Source: a virus. From it: a stretch of DNA of 64,000 bases. The position numbers were made by a program, and so were the translations under genes. The stretch lies in the IMG/VR virus record IMGVR_UViG_3300011934_000017, positions 156,238 through 220,237 of that record; one strand, 5' to 3'. Below, piece by piece: positions 50,785-58,972 of this stretch (within the stretch, counting starts at the first letter, position 1; every line of letters starts with the position of its first letter). Below the pieces are notes generated by a model, which was not told the origin of the DNA, did no database searches, and saw only the letters and a program-made list of their open reading frames with translations.

Positions 50785-52452
50785 GTGGCTAAGCCTAAGT
50801 ACGACGAGTCCACTATCGTGGTCCGTGATAAGCTATACATTCCTGCTGAGACCATCGACGTTGAACATGTGAGCGATACCTACACGCATTACATGTATGA
50901 AAATAACGTTTGCGCTCGGTGTCCTAATCGACCTATGCGCCACAATTTTGAATGTGACCAGTGTGAGGCATTTAAGGGAGCAATCAGTACCAGCAGTACC
51001 GTGTATAAAAACGGAATCGAATACGTAGGTTTGCCTCTCGGTGACAGGCTGAATTTCGAAAAGAAAATCGGTTTTGATCTTGATGAATACGATATTATAG
51101 ACAAGCGCGTTAAAAAGAAGTTCGATTATCCTATTAAGATGAAGAAAAGCTTTAAACTGCGTGATTACCAAGAAGAGGCGGTAGAAAGCTGGTGGGATTA
51201 CAAACACGGCCTTATAATTGCCCCACCTCGTTCTGGTAAGACACCTACATTGCTCCATCTGTTCATTCGCATTGGCTTCAGAGCTATACTGTTGGCGAAT
51301 CAGCATGAATTTCTTCAACAGTTTGTTGATCACATCGAAGAGCTTACCAATCTTCCTGAGCTTGAAAAGAAAACAGGTAAAAAGCTATACGGCTTCCCTA
51401 AGAAAGACGAAGACTTTGACACGCTTCAGATAGCCGTTTGTACTTATCAGCAATTCACCAGCGCTACACGAGGTAGTGAACGTTATAAGCGAGCAACTAA
51501 AAACTTCGGTACTGTAGGTGTTGATGAAGCCCATCGATCTGCATCTAATGAGTTTGCCCGCGTCTTAAACCGATGGCCTTCTCGTGTAAAAGTCGGTGTG
51601 ACAGGTACTGACAAGCGCAAAGACGGTCGCCACAAGATCCTTTATGAGATTGTAGGTCCTGCACACACTAGGGTCGAAATTGATCAGCTTCAACCAAAAG
51701 TCACTGTCCACATTTGTGACTATGTTAAGTCACGCGCCGCTTATCGTGGACCTGCTGGTTTTGTATACGCCTGTAAGTTCTTGGCTAATCATAAGAAGCG
51801 TATGGATGACATTCTCACTTTCGTCCTCAAGGATTTAGAAAAAGGCCATAGTATTGTTATTCCTGTGCATTTTCGTGATCATGTTTGGGACTTAGTGAAA
51901 CGTATCAACGATCTTGCTGGCAGTAATGTCGCTGAAGGTTTCGTGGGCGGAAACGGTAAGAAAAACAAAGAGCAACGTGAAGGTATACTAGAAAGAGCCA
52001 AGAACGGTAAGACCCGTGTCGTAGTAGGTATTCGAAGCATAATACAGCTTGGCCTAAACATTCCTCGTTGGTCTTGCTTGTATTACATAATGCCTATGAA
52101 CAACGAGTCCAACTGGAAACAAGAATCATCACGTATTCTTACACCGATGGAAGGTAAGAGACAGCCTTTGATTCGCATGTTTGTCGATCCTAACATCGGA
52201 CTATCACTTGGTTGTTTCGTAGGCACGTATAGAACGTCCATGAAATTTAAGCACTCTCCTACTGAGATTGCTAGAGAACGTGCAGGTGAAATGTTTGAGC
52301 TTCAAGGTGCAGGAAGACGCTCTGCCGAAGATCATGGAATAGACATAGACTATGAGGCAGATGACAACTATAGTGCCAAACCTAAGAAGACAAAGAAAGC
52401 CGAATCGCGCTTGAAGAACGATAAGGCACCTAAGGGATTGTTTGGTAAGTGA
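50785..52452 (+). CDS. SF2 helicase with zinc module (UvsW-like)
   Basis: 555 residues with a GTG start and GGAG six bases upstream. A four-Cys zinc module sits first (CARC 43-46, CDQC 57-60). FKLRDYQEEAVESWW follows as the Q-motif-like start of the helicase core, then Walker A IIAPPRSGKTPT (146-153), motif II GVDEAHRSA (near 248), KVGVTGTDKRKDGR (motif III) and GIRSIIQLGLNIPRW with ESSRILTPMEGKR (motif VI). This matches the UvsW/RadD-type DNA helicases used in phage recombination and branch migration. The C-terminus is Lys-rich. It ends the polymerase operon. Confidence 0.9.
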   Translation: MAKPKYDESTIVVRDKLYIPAETIDVEHVSDTYTHYMYENNVCARCPNRPMRHNFECDQCEAFKGAISTSSTVYKNGIEYVGLPLGDRLNFEKKIGFDLDEYDIIDKRVKKKFDYPIKMKKSFKLRDYQEEAVESWWDYKHGLIIAPPRSGKTPTLLHLFIRIGFRAILLANQHEFLQQFVDHIEELTNLPELEKKTGKKLYGFPKKDEDFDTLQIAVCTYQQFTSATRGSERYKRATKNFGTVGVDEAHRSASNEFARVLNRWPSRVKVGVTGTDKRKDGRHKILYEIVGPAHTRVEIDQLQPKVTVHICDYVKSRAAYRGPAGFVYACKFLANHKKRMDDILTFVLKDLEKGHSIVIPVHFRDHVWDLVKRINDLAGSNVAEGFVGGNGKKNKEQREGILERAKNGKTRVVVGIRSIIQLGLNIPRWSCLYYIMPMNNESNWKQESSRILTPMEGKRQPLIRMFVDPNIGLSLGCFVGTYRTSMKFKHSPTEIARERAGEMFELQGAGRRSAEDHGIDIDYEADDNYSAKPKKTKKAESRLKNDKAPKGLFGK

Positions 52453-52479
52453 TTTTACTACCAATATCGCCTCTTTAAC

Positions 52480-52487
52480 TGTAAATA
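52480..52487 (+). promoter_or_regulatory. TGTAAATA promoter element
   Basis: TGTAAATACACTGTATATTTTAATCGAGG lies in the 61-base gap after the helicase and ends 26 bases before the ATG at 52514. Confidence 0.6.
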
Positions 52488-52513
52488 CACTGTATATTTT
52501 AATCGAGGCGCGT

Positions 52514-53173
52514 ATGGCTCCAAAAGCTTTAGATACTCCAGCATTACGATTTAAGTTTGAAGGTAAACGTCAACGTATTATGAAGTCGCGTGGTGCTGAC
52601 GGTGTACTATTTTCAGGAAGTAGAAATTCATTCGAGTTTGATGTTGCGGCAGTAAGAATTAAGCCTGATATTCCGGGTATCGTTGTTCGAGGCATATCTG
52701 TTAAAAAGCAAGCACGTCATTTAGCTACCTTGTTTCGAAATCCTTTACGTGGTCATCCTATTATTGGTATTGGTAGCTTTCCTTCTGACTTACGTGCAAG
52801 AATGTTGGCCTTAAATATCATGGAACGTGCAATAGCAGTGCAAGATATGGCCAAGAGAGGTCGTTTAGCGATTCGTGACTATCCTCTTTGGCACAAAGTA
52901 TACGGTGGTCTCGGTGATCCTCTTCGTGACAAAGGACTGCCTGATAACCCAAGTATGCTAATTATATCCAACGTCGATATAGACAGCACTGCTTTCAAGA
53001 TAGAAAAAGTCCGCGACATTCTTGAAAAGAACACTCACATACCTAGGGTCGTTGTTGTAAGTGGCAGCGATCCGATGACCTTCTTTGCTCGCAAGCTTCA
53101 TCTTCCTATGGACTATGGGTTTTATATTGGCGCAGACAATAGAGAAGGTAAATCAAATATCCTAGACATATAA
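52514..53173 (+). CDS. Hypothetical protein, possibly degenerate AAA+ fold
   Basis: 219 residues from the ATG at 52514 (MAPKALDTPALRFKFEGKRQR), with GAGG upstream; the longer frame overlaps the helicase end. The C-terminal half reads like a P-loop NTPase without Walker A: SMLIISNVDIDSTAFKIEKVRDILEK, then IPRVVVVSGSDPMTFFARKL. This resembles the Walker B/sensor 1 region of helicase loaders such as DnaC. A loader role beside replication genes is possible but unproven. Confidence 0.7.
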   Translation: MAPKALDTPALRFKFEGKRQRIMKSRGADGVLFSGSRNSFEFDVAAVRIKPDIPGIVVRGISVKKQARHLATLFRNPLRGHPIIGIGSFPSDLRARMLALNIMERAIAVQDMAKRGRLAIRDYPLWHKVYGGLGDPLRDKGLPDNPSMLIISNVDIDSTAFKIEKVRDILEKNTHIPRVVVVSGSDPMTFFARKLHLPMDYGFYIGADNREGKSNILDI

Positions 53174-53182
53174 GGCAGTACC

Positions 53183-53722
53183 ATGAATCCTCTACGACAA
53201 TTAATTAACTCTCTATTACCAAAGTCAAAAGCTTATAGAAATTCAGGAATTGAATCTTTAGACAAAGCTACAGCTCAGGCAGTTGTGTCTATCCTGCACA
53301 GTCTGGAAAGTGACACACTCCAACTTTTAAGCGAACACTGGATTTCTAATCAGTCTCGAATTATTTCTCCGCACAACAGTGATATTAAATTCTTCCACCT
53401 AAGTTATGAAAGACCTTCAGGGTTTAACGCCGTTTTTAGCGCCCATCTGCGCTTAACTCTGATATGCAAAAAAGATGGAGTTGTTGATGACGCTCTTCAT
53501 AGTTGGATAAAAAAGTTTTTCTCTGTACAACAAAACCTTTCTAATCCTGCCTATCTTCAGGAGCTGAAGCTGTCTTCCGATCGCCTGATCGGTGTGTTTC
53601 CAGAGAGCAGGCAAGTTGACACTTTGACCGTTCATTCTGATCTTGAAGGACATTTAGTTACACGACCTACCGGAATCGTCACGTGGAGCCTTTTATGCGA
53701 TCTAGTGAAGACACACAGATAG
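53183..53722 (+). CDS. Hypothetical protein
   Basis: 179 residues. A helical start (MNPLRQLINSLLPKSKAYRN) is followed by a beta-rich part (GFNAVFSAHLRLTLICKKDG). Its last 28 bases overlap the SLOG gene. No motif recognised. Confidence 0.65.
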   Translation: MNPLRQLINSLLPKSKAYRNSGIESLDKATAQAVVSILHSLESDTLQLLSEHWISNQSRIISPHNSDIKFFHLSYERPSGFNAVFSAHLRLTLICKKDGVVDDALHSWIKKFFSVQQNLSNPAYLQELKLSSDRLIGVFPESRQVDTLTVHSDLEGHLVTRPTGIVTWSLLCDLVKTHR

Positions 53723-54120
53723 ACTGTTTAGCTATAATAGGTTCCCGTTCTTTGGATCCTAAATCTAACGTTCAAAGCGACCAAGCTAAACGCAACAAGA
53801 AGAGAGCATTCAAACTGCTGGACAACATTCACGCACGGCGTCCTGTGTTGAGCGTAGTCTCAGGAGGCGGGCAAGGACCAGACCAGTGGGGAGAAGAGTG
53901 GGCTAATCTCAATTCTATTCCTTGTTGGGTTATCTATCCTGAATGGGACAAGTACGGAAGAGCAGCAGGTTTTATTCGAAACAGTGATATCATAAATGCC
54001 GGTACTAGAGTTATTGCTTTTTGGGATGGGACTTCTAAAGGTACGTCCGATTCTTTATCAAAAGCAAGGCAATTAAAGCTGCCTAGAAAGGTCATTATAA
54101 TGCAAGCACCACTAAACTAA
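53695..54120 (+). CDS. SLOG-superfamily (DUF2493/YspA-like) nucleotide-binding protein
   Basis: 141 residues from the ATG at 53695 with GGAG upstream. AIIGSRSLD (GSR 16-18), VVSGGGQGPDQWGEEWA (SGGGQGPD 56-63), YPEWDKYGRAAGFIRN and AFWDGTSKGTSDSLSKA are the landmark blocks of the SLOG Rossmann family (LOG, DprA, YspA). Such proteins bind or process nucleotide-derived ligands, and several are linked to anti-phage defence signalling. A phage copy could destroy or sequester such a signal, or act in its own nucleotide metabolism. The fold is well supported; the ligand is unknown. Confidence 0.82.
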   Translation: MRSSEDTQIDCLAIIGSRSLDPKSNVQSDQAKRNKKRAFKLLDNIHARRPVLSVVSGGGQGPDQWGEEWANLNSIPCWVIYPEWDKYGRAAGFIRNSDIINAGTRVIAFWDGTSKGTSDSLSKARQLKLPRKVIIMQAPLN

Positions 54121-54132
54121 GGAAGCTACACG

Positions 54133-54909
54133 ATGAACACTTCTCTTGCTGTAATTGATGATTATAATCCTGAAACGGAAATTCATCTTTCATTTAAGCT
54201 AAGTGAAGCCACACGTCAAGAAAAGGAGTTGAAAGAGAGAGTCGATACTCTGCATCAAGGCATGGAAAAGGTAGGTACTTCGTATCGTTCTTATTTTCCG
54301 AATATGTTACACATACTATTCGAGTTGGACGAGGCTATTCGGGAAACAGAAGCCCAGCTATTCGACTTAAATTCCGATGAAAATGAGTCTGAAGAGCAAC
54401 CGTTCAGTTCCGAGCTTCCTGAGCCAGACAAGAAAACTAAAAAGCAAACAGGCAAAGCCATTAGAGAGTCTTACGGTAAGATAAGTAAGCTATGTCATCC
54501 AGATAAAACTTCGAACCGAAGTGAAAGTATGAGGATACGATTGAAAGACCTTTTTATCGCGGCTCGACAAGCTTACAAGGATAAAGACATAGACACCTTG
54601 CTCGATATTGAAGCTACAGTGACGTTGCTTTTAAGTGGAAGAACGGAGCAGCAGGTTAAAGTCGATAAGAAGAAAAGGCTGGAGCACCTACAAAGTCGCA
54701 TAAACTCTTTGTACTTCCAACTTGAAGACGTAAAAACCTCTCCTATTTATTTCGTGTATGATTTTGATAGAAAAGGAGATAAGTTGAATGCAAAGTCCAT
54801 TTATGCACAAGTGTTGGAATTTAACATTCAACAAAAACGTAGAGCGCTTCATGATCTAAAAGGTCGCATACACTCCAAGCAAAATGACCAATACTGGTCA
54901 ACAATCTAA
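54133..54909 (+). CDS. J-domain protein
   Basis: 258 residues. Residues 108-170 hold a J domain with IRESYGKISKLCHPDKT (HPD at 122-124) between its helices, so it could stimulate the host DnaK chaperone. In front is a coiled segment and an acidic linker (NSDENESEEQP). Behind is a Lys-rich helical pair. No Gly/Phe or Cys-rich DnaJ regions are present. It may recruit host chaperone to the phage replication or assembly complex, as the host chaperones do for phage lambda. Confidence 0.85.
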   Translation: MNTSLAVIDDYNPETEIHLSFKLSEATRQEKELKERVDTLHQGMEKVGTSYRSYFPNMLHILFELDEAIRETEAQLFDLNSDENESEEQPFSSELPEPDKKTKKQTGKAIRESYGKISKLCHPDKTSNRSESMRIRLKDLFIAARQAYKDKDIDTLLDIEATVTLLLSGRTEQQVKVDKKKRLEHLQSRINSLYFQLEDVKTSPIYFVYDFDRKGDKLNAKSIYAQVLEFNIQQKRRALHDLKGRIHSKQNDQYWSTI

Positions 54910-54919
54910 AGAGGACAAC

Positions 54920-55867
54920 ATGTCTAAGAAAAAAGTGAAACTTCCTACAAAAAAGCTCGTCACACTGTACGAATCTGTAGGACTGTATGATGCCTTCTAT
55001 AATCGCAGTTTAGGTTACAAAGTAGGTGAAGCGGGTGCATTTTCTCGTATTCTGGAAGCCGAAGAAAAGCGGCCTACTAGCATTCTTGAACTGTTTGCTA
55101 ACACTGGTTCTCGCCATAAAAATTTCTTCGAGCTACAGTACAACTACATCAACGAAATCCAAACATATAAAGGACTTGACGGCTTAGCGCCTCCAAGTCC
55201 TGATGTTATCAGTGCCGATGCTGGTCGTGGTGATTTCGGTGAGAAATTCGATGCCGTATTCGCCTATTATTATTCCGTCTCTTCTGCTATTGATCTTGAA
55301 AGTGAGACAGGTAATATTACTTGGGAATACATGCGCAAGATTTTCGAAAACGTGCGTAAGCACCTAAATCCTGGAGGTATCTTCGTCATTGATAGTGCTA
55401 TCGATGGTTACCGTCTTAGCCTAGGTTCTGTTGTTGACAGGGAAGACGACACAGACACCACTACTACCGCCATCCCACTCGGTCATTCTTTACGTGCAGA
55501 GCTAAAAGCTGAAGGAATTAAGATCGAAGATAAAGACGAAGTGGAAGCCAAGTACAAACATACGACGATCTATAAACGTCTGACAGGCAATACGGAAGAC
55601 TGGGTTGATCACGTTAAAATTTACGTTAATGAAAAGCCTGTCTTCAAATACATGGTAAAGCAACCTTTCTGCCAGCGCTACTTTTCTGAACCTGAAGTTG
55701 TTCGCATGTTACAGGAAGCAGGCTTCGACGATATTGATTTTTGGTCATGCGATTACTCTGACGGTGACGCAGATAAGCTAACTCAAAGCGTCCAACCTTC
55801 TGATTGTCCCAATGAAGAAGAAGAAATGATCATGGCTAATGTGTTTGTGGCTCGCGTTAAGGAATGA
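54920..55867 (+). CDS. SAM-dependent methyltransferase (class I)
   Basis: 315 residues from the ATG at 54920 with GAGGA upstream. TSILELFANTGSRHKNFF is motif I, DAVFAYYYSVSSAI is the motif IV region, VRKHLNPGGIFVID is motif V-like, and CQRYFSEPEVVRMLQEAGFDDI is the typical post-core strand of small-molecule or protein methyltransferases. There is no PPY motif, so this is not a DNA amino-methyltransferase. About 40 basic residues precede the fold. It overlaps the exonuclease gene by four bases. The substrate is unknown. Confidence 0.8.
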   Translation: MSKKKVKLPTKKLVTLYESVGLYDAFYNRSLGYKVGEAGAFSRILEAEEKRPTSILELFANTGSRHKNFFELQYNYINEIQTYKGLDGLAPPSPDVISADAGRGDFGEKFDAVFAYYYSVSSAIDLESETGNITWEYMRKIFENVRKHLNPGGIFVIDSAIDGYRLSLGSVVDREDDTDTTTTAIPLGHSLRAELKAEGIKIEDKDEVEAKYKHTTIYKRLTGNTEDWVDHVKIYVNEKPVFKYMVKQPFCQRYFSEPEVVRMLQEAGFDDIDFWSCDYSDGDADKLTQSVQPSDCPNEEEEMIMANVFVARVKE

Positions 55868-56439
55868 CTATGGACTTCGCTTTAGACTTAGAAACGTTAG
55901 GCTTAAAACAAAACAGCGTTATTGTGAACGTAGGAATTACCTACTTCGATCCTGCAAAAGTGGATTCTTTTGACACTCTACTTAAAAGGTCAAAGATATT
56001 TACTTTGGATAGAAGCGTACAGAAGCTTCTAGGTAGAATCGAATATGCTGCTACTTTAGAGTGGTGGAAAAAGCAAGGTGAAGAAGCGAAACGACAACTG
56101 GACGTTGCAGGGAATCCTCCTGATGTTGTTGCACGTTATTTAAAGGACTACCTACGATCTTACGGGGATAAACGTTCTCGAATTTATTGCCGTGGCACCC
56201 ACTTTGATATTGCTTTGCTTGAAAGCCTGTTTCTTCAGTTCAATGTCGATCATCCTTGGCATTACCGAAAACCTCGTTGTTCTCGCACTGTTTTGGATGA
56301 GTGGGGAATTACGGACGATATGCTAGTTGAGCGTCCTGAAAACATGGTAGCACACAACTCCGCTGCGGATGCTGCTTTCGAAGCTTACATGCTACAGCGT
56401 GTGCGTAACGGCGTAGAACTTCCAATAAGAACCAAATGA
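55864..56439 (+). CDS. DexA-like 3'-5' exonuclease (DEDD)
   Basis: 191 residues, ATGA-type overlap with the methyltransferase gene. DFALDLETLGLKQNSVIVNVG carries the first DxE (Asp8, Glu10). RGTHFDIALLESLF holds the second Asp, and SRTVLDEWG and AHNSAADAAFEAYM hold the last His/Asp pair. This is the DEDD order of T4 DexA-type exonucleases. It could degrade host nucleic acid or act in mRNA/DNA turnover. It ends the operon; a terminator follows eight bases later. Confidence 0.83.
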   Translation: MTMDFALDLETLGLKQNSVIVNVGITYFDPAKVDSFDTLLKRSKIFTLDRSVQKLLGRIEYAATLEWWKKQGEEAKRQLDVAGNPPDVVARYLKDYLRSYGDKRSRIYCRGTHFDIALLESLFLQFNVDHPWHYRKPRCSRTVLDEWGITDDMLVERPENMVAHNSAADAAFEAYMLQRVRNGVELPIRTK

Positions 56440-56447
56440 TACGTACA

Positions 56448-56479
56448 GGGTACTTCCTTTATTAGGAGTACCCTTTTTT
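56448..56479 (+). terminator. Intrinsic terminator
   Basis: The stem GGGTACTTCCT/AGGAGTACCC (one bulge, 56448-56458 with 56464-56473) is followed by TTTTTT. It ends the 52514-56439 operon. Confidence 0.87.
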
Positions 56480-56522
56480 CGTTCTTACTCTTCTAGCCTA
56501 TATAATTTATGTAGTGGGAAAG

Positions 56523-56577
56523 CGAAACTGGCCGAGTTTCGATAACGACCATATAAGAAACGCTAGAAGGAGTTTCG
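56523..56577 (+). promoter_or_regulatory. Alternative hairpins in the tail sheath leader
   Basis: CGAAACT (56523-56529) can pair with AGTTTCG at 56535-56541 or with a second copy at 56571-56577. The second copy starts right after AAGG of the sheath ribosome site, so the choice of partner could open or close it. CTATATAATTTA (56498-56509) upstream is a possible promoter part. Confidence 0.5.
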
Positions 56578-56580
56578 ATA

Positions 56581-58212
56581 ATGAAATCAGTACATCCAAG
56601 TGCGGGTGTTTACGCGAATGAGATTGATCTTTCTCAGCGCGTAGCTTCCGCTTCTACCAGCATCGGTGCAGTTATCGGTGCAGCACAAAAAGGTCCTGTG
56701 GGCGAACGTACCTTAGTTACAGATAATACGGAGTTACGTCAGAAGTTTGGTAATCCAGACGCTCGTAAATATCAGTACATGATGTATAGTGCTGATGCAT
56801 TTATTCAACGCAGTAGCCAGCTTTATGTTACCCGTTTGGTTAACGGTGCTTTGACTGCAGGTGCTTATCTGACAGTGGATGATCCGCAAGCTAATACACC
56901 TATTCTGTCTCTTCGCAACTTCGACGACGGGAATAATTATCCGAAAGGTGTTGATGCGCCTATGGACAATCTGTACTTTAATCTTGGCGATCAAGGCTTA
57001 GATAGTACAATGTTCTTTGTCGCTGCACACAATCCAGGTGAGTGGAATAACCGTATTGCTGTTCGCATTACGCCGTCTACACCTAAAGGTCTTCCAGTAG
57101 GTCAAGGTCACGATACAAAACACTTTATCATCGAAGTCTACTACGACTACACGGGCCCTGCAAACATGCCTGTGGAGAAGTTCGTTGTTGGTCGTAAAAT
57201 TGGTGAAGTTGACGGTAATGGTAAGCCTCTGTTTATCGAGGACGTTATCAATCGCAACTCTGCTTACATTCAAGTGCGTAATAATCCTCATTGCCCCGAG
57301 TATCCTGTTCTTAATCCTGTATTTGAGTTCTTGAATGGTGGTACTGATGGTAATCGCGTTACAGACGATCAGGTCGCAGAAGCTTGGTCTTTGTATGACG
57401 ATCCAGAAGAAATCGACGTTAATATCCTGATCAACGGTGGTTACGCTACTCCCTTTGTTCAACGGGCTATGGTTGTTTTGGCTGAGAGTCGTCAAGATGC
57501 TACAGCGATTCTGGACGTTCCTGATGAAGACTACGAAGTAGCTAACGCTGTTAACTACCGCCGTAATACTTTGAACGTTAATTCTAGTTATGGTGCTATT
57601 TACGGTCCGTGGGTTCAGATTCGTGACACGTACAACAACAAGAAGATTTTCGTTCCACCGAGTGGTCTTGTTGCTGGCGCTTATTCTGCTACAGACTCCG
57701 ATCGTGCTCTTTGGTTCGCACCTGCTGGCTTGAATCGCGGTGGCCTAAACATTCTGGCTGTTCGCAAGAAGTACAATCAAGGCGCGCGGGATGCTTTGGA
57801 TCGTGCTCAGATCAACGCTATTCGCTTTCTGCCGGGTCGTGGTTATGTGGTTTGGGGTCAAGAGACAATGCAAGCGCATTCCAGCTCCCTGTCCAACGTC
57901 AACGTTCGCCGTCTTATCAACTTCATTAAGAAGTCTATCAGCACATCGGCAAATACTGGCGTGTTCGATCCGAACGATACGTTCTTGCGCCTGAAGCTAA
58001 GCTCCATGGCTTCTGGTTTCCTTGAGCCTATTAAGAATGGTCGTGGTCTATACGAATATGATGTTGTCTGTGACGAACGCAACAATCCGCCCGAATCCAT
58101 TGCTAACGGCATTCTGGTGCTTGATGTTTATGCTGATCCTGTTATTCCGGCTAAACGTATTCACTTAACTGCTCACATTCAACCGACCGGTTCTTACTTT
58201 GATGAAGGATAA
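56581..58212 (+). CDS. Contractile tail sheath protein
   Basis: 543 residues. The start, HPSAGVYANEIDLSQRVASAS and GAVIGAAQKGPVGERTLVTDN, is the typical sheath N-terminus (gp18/FI family). The end (YVVWGQETMQ, NVRRLINFIKKSISTSANTGVFDPND, IHLTAHIQPTGSYFDEG) is the conserved sheath C-terminal region. It forms the contractile outer tube and identifies the phage as a myovirus. The codons look well adapted and the leader is structured, fitting high expression. A tail tube gene would be expected next but is not recognised before the adhesin genes. Confidence 0.95.
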   Translation: MKSVHPSAGVYANEIDLSQRVASASTSIGAVIGAAQKGPVGERTLVTDNTELRQKFGNPDARKYQYMMYSADAFIQRSSQLYVTRLVNGALTAGAYLTVDDPQANTPILSLRNFDDGNNYPKGVDAPMDNLYFNLGDQGLDSTMFFVAAHNPGEWNNRIAVRITPSTPKGLPVGQGHDTKHFIIEVYYDYTGPANMPVEKFVVGRKIGEVDGNGKPLFIEDVINRNSAYIQVRNNPHCPEYPVLNPVFEFLNGGTDGNRVTDDQVAEAWSLYDDPEEIDVNILINGGYATPFVQRAMVVLAESRQDATAILDVPDEDYEVANAVNYRRNTLNVNSSYGAIYGPWVQIRDTYNNKKIFVPPSGLVAGAYSATDSDRALWFAPAGLNRGGLNILAVRKKYNQGARDALDRAQINAIRFLPGRGYVVWGQETMQAHSSSLSNVNVRRLINFIKKSISTSANTGVFDPNDTFLRLKLSSMASGFLEPIKNGRGLYEYDVVCDERNNPPESIANGILVLDVYADPVIPAKRIHLTAHIQPTGSYFDEG

Positions 58213-58315
58213 TCAACAGTTACTTGAGCGGGCTTTGGTTATCGCTCGCAACGTAAACACCCTTCTCGACAAAGCCTATGCGGCCCACGTCGAAGCCGTC
58301 CAAACACGAGGTTAA
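58202..58315 (+). CDS. Possible 37-residue protein
   Basis: An ATG 11 bases inside the sheath gene's end opens a frame of 37 codons (MKDNQQLLERALVIARNVN...) that fills the gap exactly up to the ribosome site of the next gene. It is helical and amphipathic. No good ribosome site precedes it, so translation would rely on coupling with the sheath gene. Confidence 0.45.
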   Translation: MKDNQQLLERALVIARNVNTLLDKAYAAHVEAVQTRG

Positions 58316-58318
58316 ATC

Positions 58319-58957
58319 ATGGAACGTCGTCTACAGCAACTCATTGAGGACTTCGAGCGCGTCTCAAACGTCCGTAATCTTGATTCTAATAACCCTATTG
58401 TTATGCGAATCAGTCATCCCACAAACGCCAGTGTTCACGTTATTGTCTGTGCGCTAGAAGAACCTACAACTCTGGTACTTCCGCTTAATGTCACTTGGTT
58501 CGTTTACGATCCTATGAGCGCGGACTACCGCCAGGCTCTTCGTCGTGAAAGCAAAAACGATGATCCTTCTGGTATCTACGAGCAAGAATGGATTACCGTA
58601 TCTACGTATGATGAAGTCTTTGTTGACCAGTTCTACGATGAAGCGGATACAGAGCTTCTTAGCGACAATTCAGGTCCTTCACCTGCTCAGACCGACGCTT
58701 TGGGTATTGCACGTCTGTCTTATCCTGCTGAAGTGAAATCAAACCCCGTTGTAGTTGTTGAGGGTGATCCACGTCTGTCTGATGCACGAGTTCCTTTGGC
58801 GCATACGCACCCTGAGCGTCCTGCACGACAGCTAAAGACTTCGGAAGGTGTTGTCACTATCGAAGGTTCTGATGCTCCTACTTCTGGATCAGTGTTGGTA
58901 GCCACCTCTGCTACTACAGCCGAATGGCGTAAACTGCGCACTTCTGACATTCGTTAA
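58319..58957 (+). CDS. Short adhesin-related virion protein
   Basis: 212 residues with GAGG before the ATG. Residues 1-80 (ISHPTNASVHVIVCALEEPT, LVLPLNVTWFVYDP, ALRRES) match the first 80 residues of the following 1501-residue protein. The DPRLSDARVPLAHTHP block near 150 also recurs there as DPRMSNERQPLPHTHP. It lacks the Ig repeats. It is probably a tail fibre or baseplate-attached protein that arose by duplication of the front of the large adhesin. Confidence 0.78.
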   Translation: MERRLQQLIEDFERVSNVRNLDSNNPIVMRISHPTNASVHVIVCALEEPTTLVLPLNVTWFVYDPMSADYRQALRRESKNDDPSGIYEQEWITVSTYDEVFVDQFYDEADTELLSDNSGPSPAQTDALGIARLSYPAEVKSNPVVVVEGDPRLSDARVPLAHTHPERPARQLKTSEGVVTIEGSDAPTSGSVLVATSATTAEWRKLRTSDIR

Positions 58958-58972
58958 TTGAGGAGCCCTGCT

